The notes: generated from the sequence alone by a model not told the origin. Shown: positions 36,181 to 49,330, counted from the first letter of the stretch. The stretch: 64,000 bases of DNA from Magicicada septendecula (GCA_034769895.1 CM068367.1:86791654-86855653); one strand, 5' to 3'. Numbers and translations are program-made.

Positions 36181-36774
36181 CCTCCTCCGCCTCCCCCACC
36201 TCCCTTCAATCATTAGGTCTGCGGCCTGTTGTGACTTTGGGCCACGGCTCAACTTACGTTCCACAACCGCTAGAAAGAAATTATCCACCTAGAAACCACG
36301 TGCGGTTGCTAGGCGCACGGTGAAATGGGAGTTATGAATGTGCGTGTGGGGGGCGCCTAGTGTAAGTGTGCCTTTGTTACTTATCTAGCCCAGTTTTGTC
36401 CCAAGCAATAGGGATTGGCAGGCACTTTGAGTCGTGACCTTGACACAATTCCACGGCCGCAGCACATCCGTTGCGATTGTGAGTCGCTAACTAAACCAGT
36501 GTGCCGACCCGTGCAATAAAACTTGTAATCGTTCTACAGACAGTTGTTACGCTCAAGATATATTAAAGACTGAAAAATTACAGACTTTAACCCAGTTTAA
36601 TGATAAAGATTGTCTCCTACTACCTACTGCCATGGAGCAAAACAACAAAATGCATAACTTTACACAAATATATGGCGAAAACTTTAGAGTAATGCTGTAA
36701 AATATGAAAATATGTAAGAGAACATACACCACTTGTTATATTTTTCAATTGTTTTAATTTTTCTGTACGTTCTG
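36181..36774. other. Unassigned stretch
   Basis: Locally GC-richer (36200-36540), no frame of note, no terminal repeats found. Confidence 0.4.
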
Positions 36775-36858
36775 ATGGCTCTTCGATAATCCGGCGTATT
36801 CGATAATTCGATACCTCTAAAGTCGCGAACCTGCCGAATTACCGAGCGCCTACTGTAA
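36775..36858 (-). mobile_element. Pogo/Tigger-type terminal repeat
   Basis: On the minus strand starting at 36858 the sequence reads TACAGTAGGCGCTCGGTAAT, then TCGCGAACC-type spacing and two AATTATCGAA-like phrases, as in Tc1/pogo ends inserted at TA. I find no matching second end or transposase nearby. Confidence 0.5.
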
Positions 36859-37289
36859 TATACTGTTTCTTTGTTGTGTGCTTTCTAGATACTAAAAGGA
36901 ATTAGTATTTGTAACAGCCCGGCGGCATTTTGTTTTAAGGGGGATTAAATTAAATAAAATAAAATACAATTTATGTATACACAGATGCTGTGAATGCTGT
37001 TTTAGTGAATAAATTTAATTCCGACACAAATATTTTATCAGTGGAGACAGCCAATTGTTATGGACAGCTGTTTGCCAGGAACATTTTAATTAGAGTGATT
37101 GCTTTGTCCGATACTAGGTGTTGTTTGTGTAGATTATTACCGTCTGTTGCGCGGCTACAATTATTACGTAACCGTCATTAAAAGAACAATTAACTCTGCC
37201 GAATTCAATTTATATGTTAAGTGCCTGCCATTGTTTATTAGGTAAAGCGTATACGTACTAACAGTTAACATTACAATAAATTATTCAGA

Positions 37290-37620
37290 TAATTAGTAAA
37301 CTAGTACCACACCTGAGCTGCAGAACTCGCTCACTGTTTGCAATGGAATGGGTTTATTATTAGGTAAAATCAAATTAAAAATATTTGTTTTTAAAGATGT
37401 GACTAATGTCCTTCATATTCATGAACACCACGAGCAAGTTACCATACATCGTCCTCACGGTTAATGGAGGTTTTGTTGCACCTTAACGAGAATGGAACGA
37501 GTTAAGGAAAAATTACGAAAACCTAGACAACTATACTATTTTTTAAGTTAAAGAACAATTTGTAAAGCAGAAAATCGTTATTATATTTTTTTATTATTAA
37601 TGATAAATTTAATAAATAAT
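37290..37620. repeat. Dispersed repeat E, copy 2
   Basis: Contains GAGCTGCAGAACTCGCTCAC, TTTATTATTAGGTAAAATC, GGTTTTGTTGCACCTTAA and AAAATTACGAAAACC, parallel to 43425-43730. Confidence 0.6.
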
Positions 37621-39814
37621 ATATTGAATAAAATGCCTTATAGACTGGTGCTCTACGTAGACTTTTTTTAATGGTTTTGATTTTATTCTTGAGCTCTAGT
37701 GACTCAAAAGGTAAAAGGTAAAACGTTTAAAATGTAAAAAAAAAACTAAAACCCGAGTTGACTTAATGTGAAAATTTTCATTTACTTTTGCGCCTTGGTA
37801 TTCTAAAATTTTGTTCATTTGATTCACGGGATGGATCTCAACAAAACGTTTGTACACTCTCTAGTTTCTGCTGCCTCAAACATCAACTCTAAAATCATAT
37901 TGCCGTAAAAAATTATCTTTTATTTCATACACAACATGGCTTTTAGCGATTTCCTAAAAAATTTAATGACTTTTTGTCCAAATTTTTAAATTCCAAAAAT
38001 TAAGATTTATATTCCGATAGTTATAAAAATTATCTTTAATCTGATACCATCATATAGATTGTTTAGTGTGTTAAAAATTTTTCCCTTCACATTTTTGTTC
38101 TCTTTTCTTCTGATAGTACCTATCCGTTTCGGATGTTGGATATTATACAGGGTATTTTAACTTTGTGAACTGCTGTATGAAATAAGTCAGTTGTGCAACC
38201 CCTCTTTAACTTTGACTGGTAAAAAAAAACTTGTTTATTTTTTTTTTTGAAACAATTTTTTTTTGGGAAATTTTTTTTTTTTTTTCTAAAGAGGGGCCAC
38301 AAGATAATTAAAACTAGACCAAAGCCTAGAGAAGCCAAAACTGGTGACCCGACTTAACTACCAAAGAAACTTCTATCCCTATATAATCCAAACTGAATTT
38401 AAAAAAATGAGAAATTAATATATGAAATGAAAACTAAATTGAACCGGTGAAATTACATGTTGATTGAATGAAATAGTAGCAGTAATGAAACCCTTATACT
38501 GGAAATAAAAAGGAAGTTACACGTCTGAATGGTGAGCAGCACCAGATGCATGTCAGCCTCTGGGCTCTCAGATTATACAAACAAATTAACAACATTTACA
38601 AAAGATTCCCCCCCCCAAGTTCACGCACTATTCTGTCCCGTTAATCGGGGACCCAATTAAAATGTTTAAAACTGAAAGTCATTGTTGTTGAGGGGCTCAA
38701 TGTCCTCTGGTTCTAGTGAGTTACATCACACTGTGTAAAGAATATATAACATGGATTGAGTTCACCTTATTTTGTCCCTGGGTGTGAAGTGGTAATCTCG
38801 TGGCCTACATGATAGGGTGTTTGTGTTTCGTCTTAGCTATTCTCCTCCGGCAGATGAAGTTGAGAGAGAGAAAATCTGGATGTTAAAAGTTCAGGTTGGA
38901 GCTGGTCCCCGCCTTCACCGAGGAACCCTGATCATACAACATAATATCAGCTAGAGTTCACAAAACAATTCCCCCAGAAACTTCACACTCACCAAAACCC
39001 ATATATAAAATTAACACAGCTTTAGGGCTATTTAAAAAATGATATTTGACACACTTGACAAAGGTTATATGGCCAACAGGCCCTATTTGAAAACATTTAG
39101 TTCTGTTAAATTTCATACTAATAAACTTTACCCATGTGGGTTAACATAATGCAATTTTGATTAGCTAATTATTCGGCTTGTTATACTTTTAATAAAATCT
39201 ACACATAGTCTGATTTTTGCCACGTGGTCCAAAAGGTTACTTCATTACAATCATTTCTATACTTATTAAATAAATACCTTTTGGCAATTACCTTCTTCTC
39301 AATTCTGGTGGCTTAGTTAAGATTACTGAAATTAATATAGTGTTACTATATTACCAAAAAAAATTACGTTTAAATTAAGCATTGCACAACTCAACACGTG
39401 GTGACTCAAAAGGTTATCTGAAATTACTTAATGTGGCCTTATTAAACCATTTCTTTGTTCGTAAACTTTAAATAGCTGTATATAATAATATTGCCGTAAC
39501 TTACCGCAGATCTGTTATTACTTAGCCTGCCATAGGTTGAAGATGGTGCAACAAATTTGTTCTTCTCTGCCGGAGAAAAAAAAAGACGCAGCTAACAAGA
39601 TGACGTTCAGAGAGAGACAAAGATTTCTAGAAAAACAGTTCCGGTTTCTGAACTCGCAAACCGTGGCTCTCGCTAGAGGGCAGCACCAATCAAGCACCGC
39701 TCTTATGGTATTACAGTTGCAGATTTGTTATCTCAACCGCTGCTACCGCTAAATACCGTACAGTATTTAACGTCCTTTTTCTGACGTTAAATACCGAACA
39801 CTCGCCGATCTATT
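37621..39814. other. Unassigned intergenic DNA with one hairpin
   Basis: No known domain. There is a T/A homopolymer patch near 38220-38290, and a perfect 10-bp-arm hairpin GTATTTAACG/CGTTAAATAC at 39763-39794 with related AAATACCG phrases next to it. A 71-codon plus frame at 39537-39752 is charged but unrecognised. Confidence 0.45.
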
Positions 39815-40800
39815 TTAGAACGGCACAGTTGTATTCATGCCAAACCGGCTCCTTAAATTTCTCAGCCATGATATTCTTGGTCGCCCAACTCCTCTCTTTC
39901 CAAGTAATGTTCTCTGCAATAAGTAAAATCTCTGTTTATTTCTCATGAGATGTCCCAGATACTGAAGCTTTCTTATCTTCACTGTGTTAATAACTTCCTT
40001 ATCTTTCTTCATCTTTCTAAGATCTTAAACATTAGTTATATGTGCTGTCCATGAAATGCTCAGTATTCTACGGTAGAGCCACATTTCAAAAGATTCAAAG
40101 TTTTTAGTTGTGGCTTCAGTCAAAGTCCAAGATTCTACACCGTAGAAGAGGACGAGAATACGTAGCAGCGTAGAAGTCTCATCTTTGTGTTTATTGTTAA
40201 ATCGTGACTTTTGAATAAACTGTTCATTCTAGTGTACACTGCTCTTGCCTTTTCAATTCTGCTCTTTATTTCTTGAGAGTGGACCCATTGTTCATCGACT
40301 ATAGTACCTAGATATGTAAATTGGCTTACACGTTCACCTGGCCTTTTGGTTTATATTAAGGGTGCAGTCTGTGAACTTGTTCTTAGATACAATCATTAGC
40401 TTCGTTTTATTAACACTAGTGTTTAGACCATATCGACGGCTGCTTTCTGTCACTCTATTCATTATTTGTTGCAGCCCCTCTAAGCTATTTGCGAATATGA
40501 CGGTATCATCCGCATAACGTATATTATTTATTCTTTCACCGTTCAGAGAGATTCCCACATCATATTCATCTAAAGCTTCTCTAAAAATACTTTCCGAGTT
40601 GATGTTGAATAAAAGCGGAGATAGTATAGATACTTGTTTTACTCCACGCAGAATCTGTACCATTTCAGTTTTCTCTTTATCTACTCTAACGACTGCAGAT
40701 TGGTTCCAATACAGTGTAGCTATTATCCTTAGGTCTTTTCCATCTAACCTAAGGTCTTTTGTTCTCTACCTGCTTATTTTTGAATGTATCGAGCTACTCA
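39815..40800 (-). pseudogene. LINE reverse transcriptase and C-terminal tail
   Basis: Minus strand, about 40660-40334: RT palm with GVKQVSILSPLLFNINSE (usual GVRQGC.LSP), then RINNIRYADDTVIFANSLEG, the catalytic YADD box, and NTSVNKTKLMIVSKNK. Further down, 40012-39815 has RKLQYLGHLMRN and GKRGVGRPRISWLRNLR, the standard C-terminal stretch. The order is correct for one element reading right to left, with frameshifts between. The catalytic aspartates are intact but the open frame is short, so it is dead. Confidence 0.85.
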
Positions 40801-41639
40801 GAGTTTATTTATAGCTCGACACCTAACCACGGCATTTCTTTGTGCGACAGGTATAGAAAAGCATACTTGTCTAATTCCTAATTTCTAATTTGTTTAATTA
40901 GAAAAGCATACTTTCTAATTAAATTTCTGATAACCTCTTTACAGTACTAGAAACAAACACCGTCTCTTATACTTGTCCAGTTAGAAATAACGATAAAATA
41001 AATATTGCTTGTGTAGTATTTCATACACTATTATACCCTAAAGCGCCCCCCCCCCCACACACACATGTATATATATACACACACATGAGCATGAGCTATG
41101 ATACCATTAATGGACGCACCTTTTAGTAAACGAATGTAATTATTAATTACAAAAGAGTAAAGTACTGGCGTGAAAGGAAAAGTTGTTTTACACCGATGCA
41201 AGAAATTCGTTGTAATTAGAGTGAAAAGCAAAAACATAATTAATTAGAGGAATACATTAATAAATCTTTTGAAGCGAGGGGCCTATTGCTGTTTACAAAG
41301 TTTTCTACTTTACACAGAACTCTTTCACCGGCTCCCTCTCAACTAATTAAAGACAAACAAAAGAGGTAACATGTTTACGTTAATTCATTTTCGTTTGCAG
41401 TGTTCTGATATTTTAAGTCTCAAATGTTGGCAATACTGTTGTACACCTTCGGGCTTTTTGTCTCTTTACATCGGTTTCTATCCTGCGAATTTTAACAGTT
41501 TTCCTGTACTTTTGTTTTGTTTAATTAAAGGAAACAGCGTCTTTCAATGGCATGTTGTACTGCCAAACTTTATACTTCTCACTCTTTTCCTGTCGTTCTA
41601 ACATAACAGAAGTAATTAATATCTTAGCGTAAATTGTAA
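40801..41639. other. Unassigned stretch
   Basis: A poly-C/(CA)n/(TA)n patch at 41045-41085; otherwise nothing recognised. Confidence 0.4.
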
Positions 41640-42570
41640 AAACTGAATCTGGTGAAGTCCCTAATGAAGTGACAAATAAAGAGGTCAGACAAGGGTGTAG
41701 CATTTCACCCACACTTTTTAATTTATATTTGGACGATGCTGTTACAGAGTGGAAGCAGAAGCTAGAAATACTGAACTTCAGTGACAGTTTCAGTAAACGT
41801 AATTTCGCCCAAACTCTGATGTTTTCTGACGATTAGGTCATAATAGCAGAAAATGAAAATATCCTGCAGAAGGTTCTCTATGAATTGCAGCAGATAATCA
41901 GGATGTTTGGTCTGGTAATTTCTGTTATCAAGACTTAGTCTATGGCTTTTAAAGGTTGCTTTCCTCTAAGGTGTCAACTAGTACTGAATGATAAACTAAT
42001 TGAGCAAGTGCATTAATTCAAGTTCCTTGGATCTGACTTGTCTTATGTTGTTGCGATAGATGTGGACAAAAATATAGAGAAGTTTAATAACATGTGTAGA
42101 ACGACAAGAAGATCACTAAATGAAAAGGTCAGAAGAGACACTCTTTTCAAATTTATAAAGTGATGGCAGTGCCATGCGGCCTTTATGGCAGTGAGACTTG
42201 GGACACTGAACGCAAAGACCCAAAGCCGGATACAGGCTAGTGAAATGAGATTTTTACGATCAGTACTAGGGGTATCACGGAGGGACCGGCTAAAAAATGG
42301 TGATATAAGGAACGTCCTTGGAATATACAACCTAAACGAAAGGATAAAGCAGTACAGGCAAGATCGGACTGACCATGTTGAAAGGATGCATAAAAACAAA
42401 TTTTGGTTTATAATCCGAGAGGACGGTGAAAAATTCGAAGACCAAAGGAAAGATGGTCGGACCGGGGCGTGCGCAACGGATCGTAAGGTCCTCAGCCTGA
42501 AGAAGAAAAATTTCTTCAGCAGAATAAATCGCAACCCGGCTTATTCAGAACGTCATAAAAAATATTGATA
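41640..42570 (+). pseudogene. LINE reverse transcriptase, decayed
   Basis: Plus strand: NKEVRQGCSISPTLFNLYLD near 41680, the active-site box as LMFSDD near 41815 followed directly by a stop, GLVISVIKT near 41910, QFKFLGSDLS near 42020, then an open frame 42185-42568 with SEMRFLRSVLGVSRRDRLKN, NLNERIKQYRQDRTDHVERM and a Lys-rich end. Several stops and at least one frameshift near 42170. It resembles the LINE at 57560-58150 in order and wording, probably the same clade. Confidence 0.8.
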
Positions 42571-43104
42571 CATTTTTAACACTAAATAAAACAACGTAAT
42601 TTAAAAGAAAAGAGATAACCAAATTAAAACCAGTGCAATATCTCTGTACCGTCCGGAATACCAAAATTAAATGTTCGTAAAACTGCCTGACGTGTTACGA
42701 ACAGAAGCAATACCGGAATCTGAGAACCCAGACATAGATAAAAATTTCCAGATCTAACTAAGGACTGCTAAGGAGAGATTCAATGCTTTGGAGGTACGAA
42801 ATTATTACTAAACACATTTAATCACGCGTTAAAAGTTACTCATTCAAATTTCATTCACCCTGTACGTATCTCGGTTGCAGGATCCATTACGGTTTTTTTA
42901 CCCCGCTGTTAATGTACTATTAATTAAAAATAGGCGTGACACACCCGTAACAAAACGGAGGAAAAGTAAACTCACAACAAAATTTCAGATTTTTTCCATG
43001 AAATTGTATCATTACTGTTTTTAGTCATATTACGCCACTTCAATGAACCGTTTTTCTATTTAAGAAATGTTGTTTTAATAAATTAACCTTTTATTCTAGT
43101 ACAA
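42571..43104. other. Unassigned stretch
   Basis: Nothing recognised. Confidence 0.4.
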
Positions 43105-43180
43105 CTGGATTATCCAAAATTTTTGGTTATCCAAAATCATTATGCCACCCGTTATTTTGAATAATCGGGATTTTACTTAT
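43105..43180 (-). mobile_element. Pogo/Tigger-like terminal sequence
   Basis: Minus strand from about 43178: AAGTAAAATCCCGATTATTC, with later GGATAACCAAAA and GGATAATCC phrases, like the subterminal part of Tigger ends. Partner end not found. Confidence 0.4.
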
Positions 43181-43424
43181 TGAATATTGACTGTAAAGTA
43201 GAATTTACCACAAATACGACTTTAGAGTGAATAATTTTGTTAATGCATTTGTTAAGTAATGAACAAGGCTGCTTCCCTCCTTAGATAACTACTGTAGCCT
43301 GCACGTTATTTGCCCCTCTTCCTTACTCGTTTATTTGGCTCTTCCTTTCCATTGCAAGTTTTCAGCACAATGGCAGCCCATTTTGGTTGAGCCTGGTTGA
43401 GACTGGTTGAGCCTGAAAATCAGG

Positions 43425-43730
43425 TACGTCTAGTAAGCTGAGCTCTGAAATGCAGAACTTGGACACTATTTTAAAAGAAATTTATCATTATTAGATAAAA
43501 TCAAATTGATAAATTTTATTTTTTATAGCTATGACTACAGTTTTTCTTTTAGCGTTACACGAGAAAAACTATGGGGAGGTAATTATTCGTCGTTGCCATG
43601 GTTATTAGAGGTTTTGCTGCACCTTAAAACACTAAAAAAGTAAAAAATTACAAAAACCCCGACTCCTCTACTATTATATTAGCAAACCAAATTATTAAAC
43701 ATCGATCATTACTACTTTTTTATTATTATA
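43425..43730. repeat. Dispersed repeat E, copy 3
   Basis: CTAGTAAGCTGAGCTC, AAATGCAGAACTTGG, TTATTAGATAAAATCAAATT, GGTTTTGCTGCACCTTAAAA and AAATTACAAAAACCCC in the same order as copies 1 and 2. A 30-bp poly-T follows at 43763-43793. Confidence 0.6.
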
Positions 43731-43761
43731 AACATAATACACACCAAACACCCAAACACTG

Positions 43762-43795
<34 letters not shown>

Positions 43796-43834
43796 GTAGG
43801 TATACACGACCGCTGTCAGCATTATTAAGTTGAA

Positions 43835-44170
43835 ATGATACCGGGCTGTTATGGCCGTGGTCGGTTGCTGTTAACTAGCGACATAGTCGGCTGCGTTTCA
43901 ATCCAGTCCTCGGGGATCTTCTTCAGGCCGCAAAGCGACAGAGAACACAAGTATGAACAATACTCGAGTACTTTTACCGGGTATGAGCAACAGGCGGCCG
44001 GTAACACAAGACTACCTATATAACCTCGGACTTACATACCAAGTTTGATAAAATTCAGTTGACGCATTCAAAAGTTATCATGACACATATCCAAACAGAC
44101 ATGCAGACAGATGCCAAATGGCTGAATTAAAACTGAGAGCACGCTCTACTCATTCAAAAAAAAAAAAAAT
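43835..44170. repeat. Repeat family C with hammerhead-like core
   Basis: Minus strand 43925-43895 reads CTGAAGA, a segment able to pair GATCC with GGATT, then GAAAC, the same layout as the family A and D motifs. The plus-strand tail has ACCAAGTTTGATAAAATTC, GACGCATTCAAAAGTTATC and CAGACATGCAGACAGATGCC, followed by a poly-A run, as in other non-autonomous elements of this window. Confidence 0.45.
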
Positions 44171-44464
44171 GTCAAGAACAACGAGAACGTTTTGAACGAA
44201 ATACTATTGCGCGCGCGCGTGCGTTATTGTTTTTGTGGTATCACGTATTGTGGCAACACATTTCGTTAATTCATTTGAGTACTGCAAATTTTGATTACAA
44301 AAATTGTAAACCTGATTCTGTTAACAGTAGATTGTAATCTCTAAACCGTCTTGGTCTCTTGTTACATTCCGTTGTTTACTATCTTCCTTCCTTTTTCTTG
44401 TTTGCCTTTGTCGTTTACTTCTCTTCTATTCAGTCAAGTAAAATTTTCTTCTATTCTTTTTACT

Positions 44465-44608
44465 GAAAAGTGTCATTGGAAGTGATGAAGAGTTTAACCA
44501 TGAAACCACGAAGAGTAGGCTGTATCCTGTTCATTATATTAAGTCTTTGATAGGGAAAAACGAAATAAATATAGTTGTGAGACAAGGCTGCACACGTAGA
44601 AACCCCTT
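44465..44608 (+). pseudogene. Possible LINE RT scrap
   Basis: A short plus-strand frame reads YIKSLIGKNEINIVVRQGCT, where VRQGC is the usual lead-in to the RT palm. It stops where family A copy 4 begins, so the copy may have inserted into it. Only about 45 codons. Confidence 0.35.
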
Positions 44609-45664
44609 TTATGGTCATGGCGAAAAAAATCGTGTTCGAGATAATTGCAGATTCTGATTTCTCTACCCTCAAAACATGAAAAGAAGTCATTTTTCGTAAA
44701 TTGTCTGTGTGTGTGTGTCTGTGTGTAGAATTTTTCTATGTCAAACGATAACTGCCGCAAATTCAAACAGAATCAAATAATTGTTTGCATACAGTTCTGA
44801 ATTGTAGAGGACTAGAAGATTTTTGATTTTGGTGAAGATCGGTTAAGGGGAAGGGGTAGTTTACCTGCAACGTTTTACTTTTTAACAAGAGTAAAGTGCT
44901 TAATTTTGATAAATAAAGTATCCTTAAAAAAAGGTCATGATAATCCACTGTAGAAAGGTAGATGAAATATCTATACATGAAAAGGGTAGTTGAAGGGGAA
45001 GGGGGTAATTTTCTATAAATTAAAATGGTAATTGATAATGGAGAAAGTAAATTTTATAAGTTTTATATGTGTAATACATTATTGACAACAAAGAAGTAGT
45101 TTCTATGGAAACATTTCATTTCACTTTAACAAAATTCTATATTTTTTCATTTCATTCATTTGAATTAAAATCATGTATTAAAGCCAAAACACACACACAC
45201 ACACACACACAATTCGCGTTATTTCTGGCCTCACTCATGTTTATTTTCTTACATTTGCACACTTTTGTTATCGATTTGCTTCCTGTGGATCGCTGGGCAG
45301 TGTAACTGCACGTGTTTACAGAGGAACGGTTCATAGACAGACTTTTCGTCTTTAGGGAATGAACCCTCTGCAAGATGCTCAAGGTCCATGAGTGACTTCG
45401 GAGCGCTTCGGAGGAGGGATGATTATCTGCGTAGTCGGTTTCTTTATAAGAATAAAGTAAGCCTACCTAATTTTTATGGATAATGTGACTGAAAATAACA
45501 TTATATTAAACGACTAGCCCATAATAATAAAAATAACTATAAATAGTGAAATTAGTTTGTGGGTGGACGATATTTTTTTAGAAATTACCGGACCGAATTA
45601 AAATAAATTATTTTAAACATAAATCTTACAACATGGAAGTCATGTATGGTTCTCCATACCGATT
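44609..45664 (-). mobile_element. Family A element, copy 4 (rearranged)
   Basis: Reverse-oriented. The left part (44609-44895) has the 3' arm (without the terminal palindrome), a (GT)n run and about one core unit. The middle (45105-45413) holds part of the conserved block with a (CA)n run. The right end (45625-45664) has the 5' hairpin. Much of the usual interior, including the hammerhead-like motif, is missing or replaced. Confidence 0.8.
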
Positions 45665-45949
45665 TTTTAATTTGTAATTCGACTAAATTGTTAGAAAATT
45701 AATAGCAATTTGAAAGTTATATCCCATAACTTAAATCAGAGGGAATTTATAGACACTTAACTTTGCTGATAATTAAGTGATAATATCAAATTATGAGGAT
45801 AATCTACGAATATCAACATATTAATTACATAATAAAGCTATACAATTAAGAACGAACATTTTTATCAGTAACGGCATTTCAGCGTAAGTATAACATTAGA
45901 TTTAAAATTATAATTGATGAGAATAGTATTGAACTCCTTCTTCGATCCT
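45665..45949. other. Unassigned AT-rich stretch
   Basis: Nothing recognised. Confidence 0.4.
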
Positions 45950-46110
45950 TCCAAGCTTAGGCTTTATGGCCTGTTTGAGCGTATCATCTCATCTACGGTC
46001 TACCTACACTTCTTTGCCTTTCTGGCTGACAGTTCATAGCTAACTTCGGAATTCTTTCGGTGCCCATTCTTTCAACACGAGTTTCCTACTTTTTCTTGTA
46101 ATATTCTGCG
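45950..46110 (-). pseudogene. LINE C-terminal tail
   Basis: On the minus strand from about 46095: VERMGTERIPKLAMNCQPE, then RQRSVGRP and a stop where GRPRxxW is expected. This is the same C-terminal signature as at 15671-15862 and 30605. Confidence 0.55.
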
Positions 46111-48243
46111 ATTTTAATCATTGGTTGAACACCAACTCGTCCTATAAAATCAGTCCCATTGCAAAGTTTTTTGTGAAGCTTATGAGTAATTACGCTTTTA
46201 TGTAGGTCGGTTACCAGACTATTTCAAAACACCCGAACTGGAAGGCCGGGGACACGTCTGGAGAGATTCCCAAACCTTAGCCAAAGCCCTCTGTTGTAGG
46301 CCACAGGAGACTTGCTTTGACGCTTCTATTTCCGACTTAGTTGGTTTTTAACTGTTGATCTAATACTAGACTTTTATAGCACTTGCCGTGTCCACCTACC
46401 GGCATCAATGGGCACCCTAAGATACTTTCACTTCACTTCTTTCTCGGCCGGACTTTCGACTAGCTATGGCGGAAGAAAGAAAATAAGAAATGATAAAACA
46501 AAAACCGTTAGTCTTTGACTACTCTAAAAACACTGAGATCAGAAAAGGGAACGAAGAGTTGGTCAAACAAGACCGACATAACAGATTAAAGATAAGGGAC
46601 CTCACCCAAGACAAGTTGAAACAATGTGAGACTCCAGCTGCGGTATTGTTTGCCACATCCGTACTCACAAGTCGTGAGTCCGTGAGGGAAAAGTATTGAA
46701 TAAAATAATAAACTCAAATATTTTACCATGCACTGTATTTCATTTGGACAATATTCAACAAGTAGACAAAATAGAGAGAATCAGTTATATACATATGACC
46801 ATAAGATATCTACAAAATAAAGCTGGGTAAGAGACAATATTAAAGTTTTATAAGATAATCTCTGTTTCAGAATTAAAATAAAATATTGAAAATAAAAGAA
46901 AGGGATGAAGCCAGAGCTCAAGCGAATGAAATGAAACTTTTTAAACTCGTAGCAGTTTATACAAAAAAATATGCAAGAAAAATCACAATTTTCCGAAAAA
47001 ATTGAAACTATTGACTAAAATAAAGGAAAGCAGAAACAAATGTATATACTGCGTGTAGAAAATTAACTGCTTTTCGTTTTTAATGTTACAGACCATTAGC
47101 AAAAAACATTACAATACCAGAGGTCCGAAAACAAGCGAGCGAATCAATTGTACATCAGATATAGAAACGACAGGCAGAAAACGACTACGGCAATAATGAA
47201 ATATCAAAGAAAACCTTCAAGGATCTCCCTAACTACGTATATCTGAGTCTTCATAAACCCAGTCTCTTTCATTCTTCCTAATTTCACTTCAATAGAATTA
47301 TCTCTTGGAGAATTTATTAGTCGTCCACAATGGGTTAGACGATTTTGGCTGCGTTATGCACGGCAGACGGCGAGCGAAAGTGGAAACTATTGTAGGATAA
47401 TACCGTCGCCCTTGACATTTTACAGTAAAAGAAATTCTGAGAAACAGACAGCCACCTACTCGGCATGTGAGACAGGTAAGCGCGTATTCTTTCCCTTCCT
47501 CCCTCCCTCCGACACAACATGCGTGGGCGTCACAATATAACAAAACATTAGGGTATCATTCTTAGTAATACGTATTTTTAGTTTAGACACGCGCTCCTAC
47601 GTGTGTTTGTACAAGTAGGGTGAACAGTCTATCAGCTTGAACTGTGAACATTTTCTGAGGTGCGATCTACATAAGGAGAAGAAGAAGATGATGATGATGA
47701 CGATGGTGATGAAAATTATAAGATAATATTAACATTAATAATAGTAACAACTACAATAAGAGTAAAATGAATAACAATAAAAATGATACGGCTAACGTGA
47801 TAAATTCATACTCTAAAACTGAAAAAGAAACCTATTTGAAACGAAACAGTTGATGAATGCGACTTGTCAGCAGGTAGTAACAGTTCATTTTTGCACAGTG
47901 GTGCATTTGTAAGATTGTAAACAGTGCCGTTAGCCACTATACACACGGAGAAAGAGTTTGGAAACTATCGACACCGTTCAAAAATTGGAGTTTTACAAGG
48001 TGCGCGGGGCGGTTAGTTAGTATACATGGTGTGGTAAGGTTCAAAAATTACCAACTTGGCCGTTGGAATTGCTAACATGGAATTATTCGAAATTAATAAG
48101 TTAAAAACACACATTTTTGTTACAATACCTCTAGCGTATCGTTAGTCTGAGTCATAACAATAGAAAAAACTATAAAAATATGCAATCAAAACGTAATCTT
48201 TTCCTCATATGTTCTATAGTTCCCCCATACTTTACCACTATAT
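46111..48243. other. Unassigned intergenic DNA
   Basis: No recognisable gene. A 69-codon frame at 46490-46699 is charged but unknown. A short (GAA)(GAT)n patch lies at 47682-47712. The stretch ends at the Gypsy left LTR. Confidence 0.45.
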
Positions 48244-48800
48244 TGCTACGACAGCACAGAACAATCTACGCGTTTATCGAATGCGCCAGAAAGATCTCGA
48301 CGTAAGCGTGTGGTGTACGTGCTACTAAACGCATTTTGCGAGAATTTTCTCGACTGTGCCAGGCTCCGCTCGGGCGCTCGGACTGTGTCAAGGCCGTAGC
48401 AATTTACGTAGTTCGCGAGAGATAAGACGCAGTTTGGAAGCTTCTGGTGTGTGAGCGTAACTATAAATACATCGCGTCGCGGCTTTAGTTTTCAGTTCAA
48501 TGCGAGATTTTTGACTGTGCGGTTCGAGAGTATTAGTGCGATATATTTTACAGAGCGGTTCGGGTTATTACGGTGTACGTTCAAGTAGTTATTAGTGAAG
48601 TGTTGCGTTTATATTCGGACGGTATAATTGTAATACAGTTGAGTTGTAATATTAGTGGACATTTTATTGCGTATGAACAATTTCATTTGATTTGTTGTAG
48701 ACACTGTGTTGTTAATTACGAACTGTTTTACTATAACAATTAAAGGTGTGATTAGTGACTTAATTGGTGTCTTGTACTTATTTTGTTATCTTATGTAGAT
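48244..48800 (+). repeat. Left LTR of the Gypsy element
   Basis: Contains a TATA box (TATAAATA, 48462-48469) and about 30 bp later an arthropod initiator (TCAGTT, 48492-48497), so the LTR promoter looks intact in sequence. No base difference from the right LTR was seen in the shared part. Confidence 0.93.
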
Positions 48801-49029
48801 AAAATAAGAAAGGATGGAAGACCGAAGTGTTATCGATGTGGGAAACCTGGACATCTACAACGAGATTGTCGGGTTAGAATTCAGCAGCAGGGAAACGAGC
48901 AATAGTCGGTGCAACGGGGCGTGTGCTGACTAACTGGAGGAACGAAGCCCCTAGAGAATACGCAATTTCTACGCTTCAGAAAAACACCGGGAGCTTGGTA
49001 GTTACCGGATTTGTTCAAGAAAGGCCAAC

Positions 49030-49330
49030 CTCGATTACAGTTGACACAGGCGCAACAGTTTCTATTGTGCGCCCCGACGTGGTGAAAGATCTCAAGCCAA
49101 TCTGGTGCTCTTGCAGCTTGCGAACAGCTACTGGACGGCCTGTAAAAGTGTATGGAAAAGTGGAGATACACCTACGGCTCGGTAGACTTGAGTTTAATCA
49201 TCAAGTACTTGTTGCAGACATTGTGGATGAAGCAATTCTTGGTGTGGACGTTATGAACGCATACGGATTTATAGTCGACTTCAAAAACAATGTCTTGAGA
49301 ATCGGAGGCGAAGAGGTAATGCTATCAACA
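49030..49330 (+). pseudogene. Gypsy aspartic protease region
   Basis: Active-site motif VDTGATVSIV, then AILGVDVMNAYGF with the ILGxD pattern typical of retroviral-type proteases. Part of the broken Gypsy element. Confidence 0.88.

Noticed and set aside
48881-49171. Minus-strand frames opposite the Gypsy pol region
   Set aside because: Shadows of the coding strand, which has clear protease, RT and integrase motifs.
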